Below the pieces are notes generated by a model. The model was not told the origin of the DNA. It searched no databases and saw nothing but the letters and a program-made list of their open reading frames with translations. Source: Eubacterium ventriosum (GTDB taxonomy: Bacteria > Bacillota > Clostridia > Lachnospirales > Lachnospiraceae). Taken from it: a stretch of DNA of 64,000 nt. This document shows, piece by piece, positions 61,796 through 64,000 of the stretch (the first letter of the stretch is position 1; every line of letters begins with the position of its first letter). Made by a program: the position numbers and the translations under genes. Location: assembly GCF_025150745.1 (NCBI RefSeq), contig NZ_CP102282.1, positions 2,553,501-2,617,500 on the forward strand, in the 5' to 3' direction.

Positions 61796-62707
61796 ATGAG
61801 ACCACATACTATCACCTATCCCCCTGACGGTGTTGAGCCAATTGGGGTTATTGAATTTGTTCACGGAATGTGCGAAACACGTAACCGTTATGCTGCTCCA
61901 ATGGAGTATTTCAGCCGACGCGGATATATATGTGCCATTGCCGATATGCGTGGACACGGAGAAAACATATTAACAACTGATGACTTAGGCTATTTTGGCG
62001 AAGAAGGCTACAAAGGTCTTGTAAACGATGTTCAGGAATATACTATGTATCTTAAACGTGAATTTCCTAATTTACCTTTTATACTTCTAGGTCATAGTAT
62101 GGGTTCATTGGTTGTAAGAACATATTTAAAGAAATATTCTCAGGAAGTTGATGCCGTTATACTTAGCGGTTCTCCTTCTGAAAACTCATTGGCTGCTGCC
62201 GGTAAGTTTTTAGCCAAGTTTCTTGCATTTTTTAGAGGCTGGCATTATAGAAGCCCTTTTATTGAAAATATGGTTAACGGTCCATTTGAGAAACCTTTCC
62301 TTAAAGAAGGTATCGTTAACTCATGGCTTTCTACCGACAAGTTTATTGTTGAGGAATATAACAAGGATCCACTATGTGGTGTTCCTTTCACACTAAATGG
62401 GTACTACTGCCTTTTCTCATTAATGGAACAGGTTTATAGTAAGCTTGGCTGGACTAACAAGAACAAACAACTTCCTGTTATGTTTATGTCAGGTGGAGAT
62501 GATCCCTGCCGTAAAAGTGATAAAGATTTTAAAAAAGCTGTTACCCACTTTAAACACTGTGGTTTTCCAAATACTTTTTCAAAGTTATATCCGGGAATGC
62601 GACATGAACTCTTTAATGAATTAAACAATGAAGAAGTCTACTATGATATTCTTAAGTTCTTAGAAATAAAAGTTGGTATTGAACCACTGGAAGTTGATGA
62701 GGATTAA
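61796..62707 (+). CDS. Alpha/beta hydrolase, monoglyceride-lipase/lysophospholipase-like
   Basis: 303 aa serine hydrolase (Hydrolase_4). The oxyanion strand is EFVHGMCET, DMRGHGEN is the usual loop, the nucleophile Ser is in LGHSMGSLV near residue 101, the Asp is in MSGGDDPC and the His in PGMRHELFNE. No signal peptide, so cytosolic. Natural substrate unknown: lipid-like esters are common for the group. GGAG 5 bases before ATG 61796. It follows the ABC-F gene by 74 bases and ends at a terminator. Confidence 0.93.
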   Translation: MRPHTITYPPDGVEPIGVIEFVHGMCETRNRYAAPMEYFSRRGYICAIADMRGHGENILTTDDLGYFGEEGYKGLVNDVQEYTMYLKREFPNLPFILLGHSMGSLVVRTYLKKYSQEVDAVILSGSPSENSLAAAGKFLAKFLAFFRGWHYRSPFIENMVNGPFEKPFLKEGIVNSWLSTDKFIVEEYNKDPLCGVPFTLNGYYCLFSLMEQVYSKLGWTNKNKQLPVMFMSGGDDPCRKSDKDFKKAVTHFKHCGFPNTFSKLYPGMRHELFNELNNEEVYYDILKFLEIKVGIEPLEVDED

Positions 62708-62722
62708 TTATTATCTATAAAT

Positions 62723-62779
62723 AAAAAGAATTGAGTATCCTTTAAGTAAAACACTTAAAAGCATACGCAATTCTTTTTT
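62723..62779. terminator. Terminator between the hydrolase gene and pheA
   Basis: AAAAAGAATTG (62723-62733) pairs with CAATTCTTTTTT, and an inner TTTAAGT/ACTTAAA hairpin sits inside it. T runs on both strands allow use by both convergent genes. Confidence 0.85.
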
Positions 62780-62782
62780 ACA

Positions 62783-63910
62783 TTAATAATTTCCCAATAT
62801 TTTCATATTAAGCGCTTCTGCATTAATTCCGCTAAGAGCATTTACAACTCCGGGCTGATTGGCCCTACCCTCAAATTCAACATAGAATCTGTACTCCCAG
62901 TTCTTATCCGGTACAGGTCTTGACTGAATACGTGTCATGTTAAGGTCATTGTAAATAATATGAGATAACATCTGATATAAAGTACCTGATGCGTGAGGCA
63001 TTTCAAAACTAATACAAATCAAACCTGCATCTCTTCTTGCCACTCTCTGACGGCTGATAATAATAAACTGTGTTGTATTAGAATCATTAAAATTAATGCC
63101 TTTATGTAAAATATTAAGTCCATAAATATTTGCTGCATTTTCGCTGGCAATACAACCTCTGGACTTATCTGACTGTTCCGAAATATATCTTGCGCTTATT
63201 GCAGTATTGGCAAGATTAACCTTGCCCCAACCATGTTCTTCAATAAACTTGTTGCTCTGCATAAATGCCTGTGGATGTGAATAAACATCCTTTATATCAT
63301 CAATTGTAGCTCCCGAAATACCGCAAAGACAATGTTCGATTTTTACATCAAATGTGTCCACAATATAATTCTGAAATTCTACAAGCAAATCATATACATC
63401 TGTTACAATTCCCGCTGAAGAATTTTCAAAAGGAAGAACTGCATAGTCAGCCTTTCCATCTCTAACATATTTCATTGCTTCTCTAAAAGTTGTAACATTA
63501 ACGTAGCTAACCTTATCCCCGAAATATTCTGTTGCCGCCTGCTGGCTGTAAGCTCCGGGAATTCCCTGATATACTACTGTTGCATCCTCTGTTGGAAGCT
63601 TATCTACAATATCAAACCCAATATCATTGTTTACGCCTTCTTCATTTAAAAGCTTATACTGCATCTTACGACTCATAGCCATAATCTGTTCAAACAATTC
63701 CTCTACGCCGTGAGCATAAAAATCGTCTGATGCTTTAGTCTTTAAAGTGGCTATTTTATCAAGCTCTCTTTGTCTGTCAAGAACTGGCTTGCCTGTTCTA
63801 AGTTTATACTCTGCTACATTTTTGCATACTTCCATTCTTTTTTCAAACAATCTAATAATGCTATCATCTATTTCATCTATTTCTTTTCTGCTTTCTAACA
63901 AATCCTTCAT
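62783..63910 (-). CDS. pheA: Bifunctional chorismate mutase / prephenate dehydratase (P-protein)
   Basis: 375 aa. An AroQ chorismate mutase domain (about 1-90, RKEIDEIDDSIIRLFEKRM) is followed by prephenate dehydratase (about 110-290, beginning VVYQGIPGAYSQQAA) and a C-terminal ACT domain (about 297-375) with QSRPVPDKNWEYRFYVE, the Phe-binding motif in slightly changed form. It makes phenylpyruvate from chorismate with feedback control by phenylalanine. The dehydratase motif usually read as TRF is TQF here (NTTQFIII); the catalytic Thr is kept. ATG 63910 is preceded by AAGGA. Confidence 0.95.
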   Translation of the reverse strand: MKDLLESRKEIDEIDDSIIRLFEKRMEVCKNVAEYKLRTGKPVLDRQRELDKIATLKTKASDDFYAHGVEELFEQIMAMSRKMQYKLLNEEGVNNDIGFDIVDKLPTEDATVVYQGIPGAYSQQAATEYFGDKVSYVNVTTFREAMKYVRDGKADYAVLPFENSSAGIVTDVYDLLVEFQNYIVDTFDVKIEHCLCGISGATIDDIKDVYSHPQAFMQSNKFIEEHGWGKVNLANTAISARYISEQSDKSRGCIASENAANIYGLNILHKGINFNDSNTTQFIIISRQRVARRDAGLICISFEMPHASGTLYQMLSHIIYNDLNMTRIQSRPVPDKNWEYRFYVEFEGRANQPGVVNALSGINAEALNMKILGNY

Positions 63911-63941
63911 TGCATTCCTTATACTTTCTTCAGTTTTTTTC

Positions 63942-64000
63942 TTATTGTTCAGACATCTGTTTCATGTTACATCCACCACAACCTGCACATTTGTTATCCG
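63942..64000 (-). CDS. C-terminal end of an unidentified Cys-rich-tailed protein (partial)
   Basis: Eighteen codons and a TAA stop enter from the right edge on the minus strand, upstream of pheA by 31 bases. The tail reads KCAGCGGCNMKQMSEQ, with three Cys in a CxxCxxC pattern that could bind metal. The identity cannot be decided from this fragment. Confidence 0.6.
   Translation of the reverse strand, partial: DNKCAGCGGCNMKQMSEQ

Noticed and set aside
1-64000. tRNA, rRNA, T-box or known metabolite riboswitch
   Set aside because: I looked in the intergenic regions for cloverleaf or T-box/riboswitch consensus blocks and found none convincing. A covariance scan could still find weak cases.

Overview
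The window comes from a low-GC, spore-forming Gram-positive anaerobe. The best fit is a Clostridia genome of the Lachnospiraceae type. The evidence is the AT-rich coding sequence with GGAGG-type ribosome binding sites, the sporulation genes gpr, spoIIP and a GerM-like lipoprotein, the anaerobic NrdG activase, the oxygen-independent HemW, LPxTG-type and Big_2/Fn3 surface proteins, and a PhoU-fused Na/Pi transporter. This is inference from gene content; no rRNA or tRNA gene was seen that could fix the taxon.

Layout. 1-2425: DegV-family protein and a divergent MATE exporter. 2563-21366: a stretch matching the conserved Firmicutes neighbourhood comEA-comEC-holA-rpsT-gpr-spoIIP-lepA-hemW, opened by extra genes (nrdG-dut, two response regulator/histidine kinase pairs, a polysaccharide deacetylase, a GerM lipoprotein). 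21466-26383: a small multidrug/metabolite-type transporter, a PhoR/PhoB-like pair with a Na/Pi-PhoU transporter, and a tiny Rpn-tail-like protein. 26453-33998: arginine biosynthesis, argC-argJ-(unknown membrane protein)-argB-argD on the minus strand and argG divergent, with a shared control region holding an ArgR-type box. 34299-37533: GtrA and YfhO membrane proteins. 37694-39661: a sortase-type surface protein. 40098-52211: a cell-wall and topoisomerase cluster (ParE/ParC-like pair, N-acetylglucosaminidase, HAD protein, foldase-like lipoprotein, phosphatase, acetyltransferase, VanY-like carboxypeptidase, Pr6Pr membrane protein). 52432-54724: trpS and an RsmH homologue outside any cell-division cluster. 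54893-57931: luxS, an IS3-family element, traX. 57970-63910: a GH13 homologue that has lost its catalytic residues, an ABC-F ATPase, an alpha/beta hydrolase and pheA.

The most unusual signal is a structured repeat of about 140 bp present four times (about 21943-22110, 28632-28814, 39869-40046, and 55382-57147 where an IS interrupts it). Its internal stems covary between copies. Each copy is also enclosed by a different, locus-specific inverted repeat that extends the same hairpin. One copy was split by an IS3 element with a 3-bp target duplication, and removing the IS restores the repeat exactly. The second strong candidate is the GH13 pseudoenzyme at 57970-59796.

Most genes are ordinary core metabolism. 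Starts were moved from the longest possible open frame wherever a ribosome binding site supports a later codon; each such case is stated in the entry.
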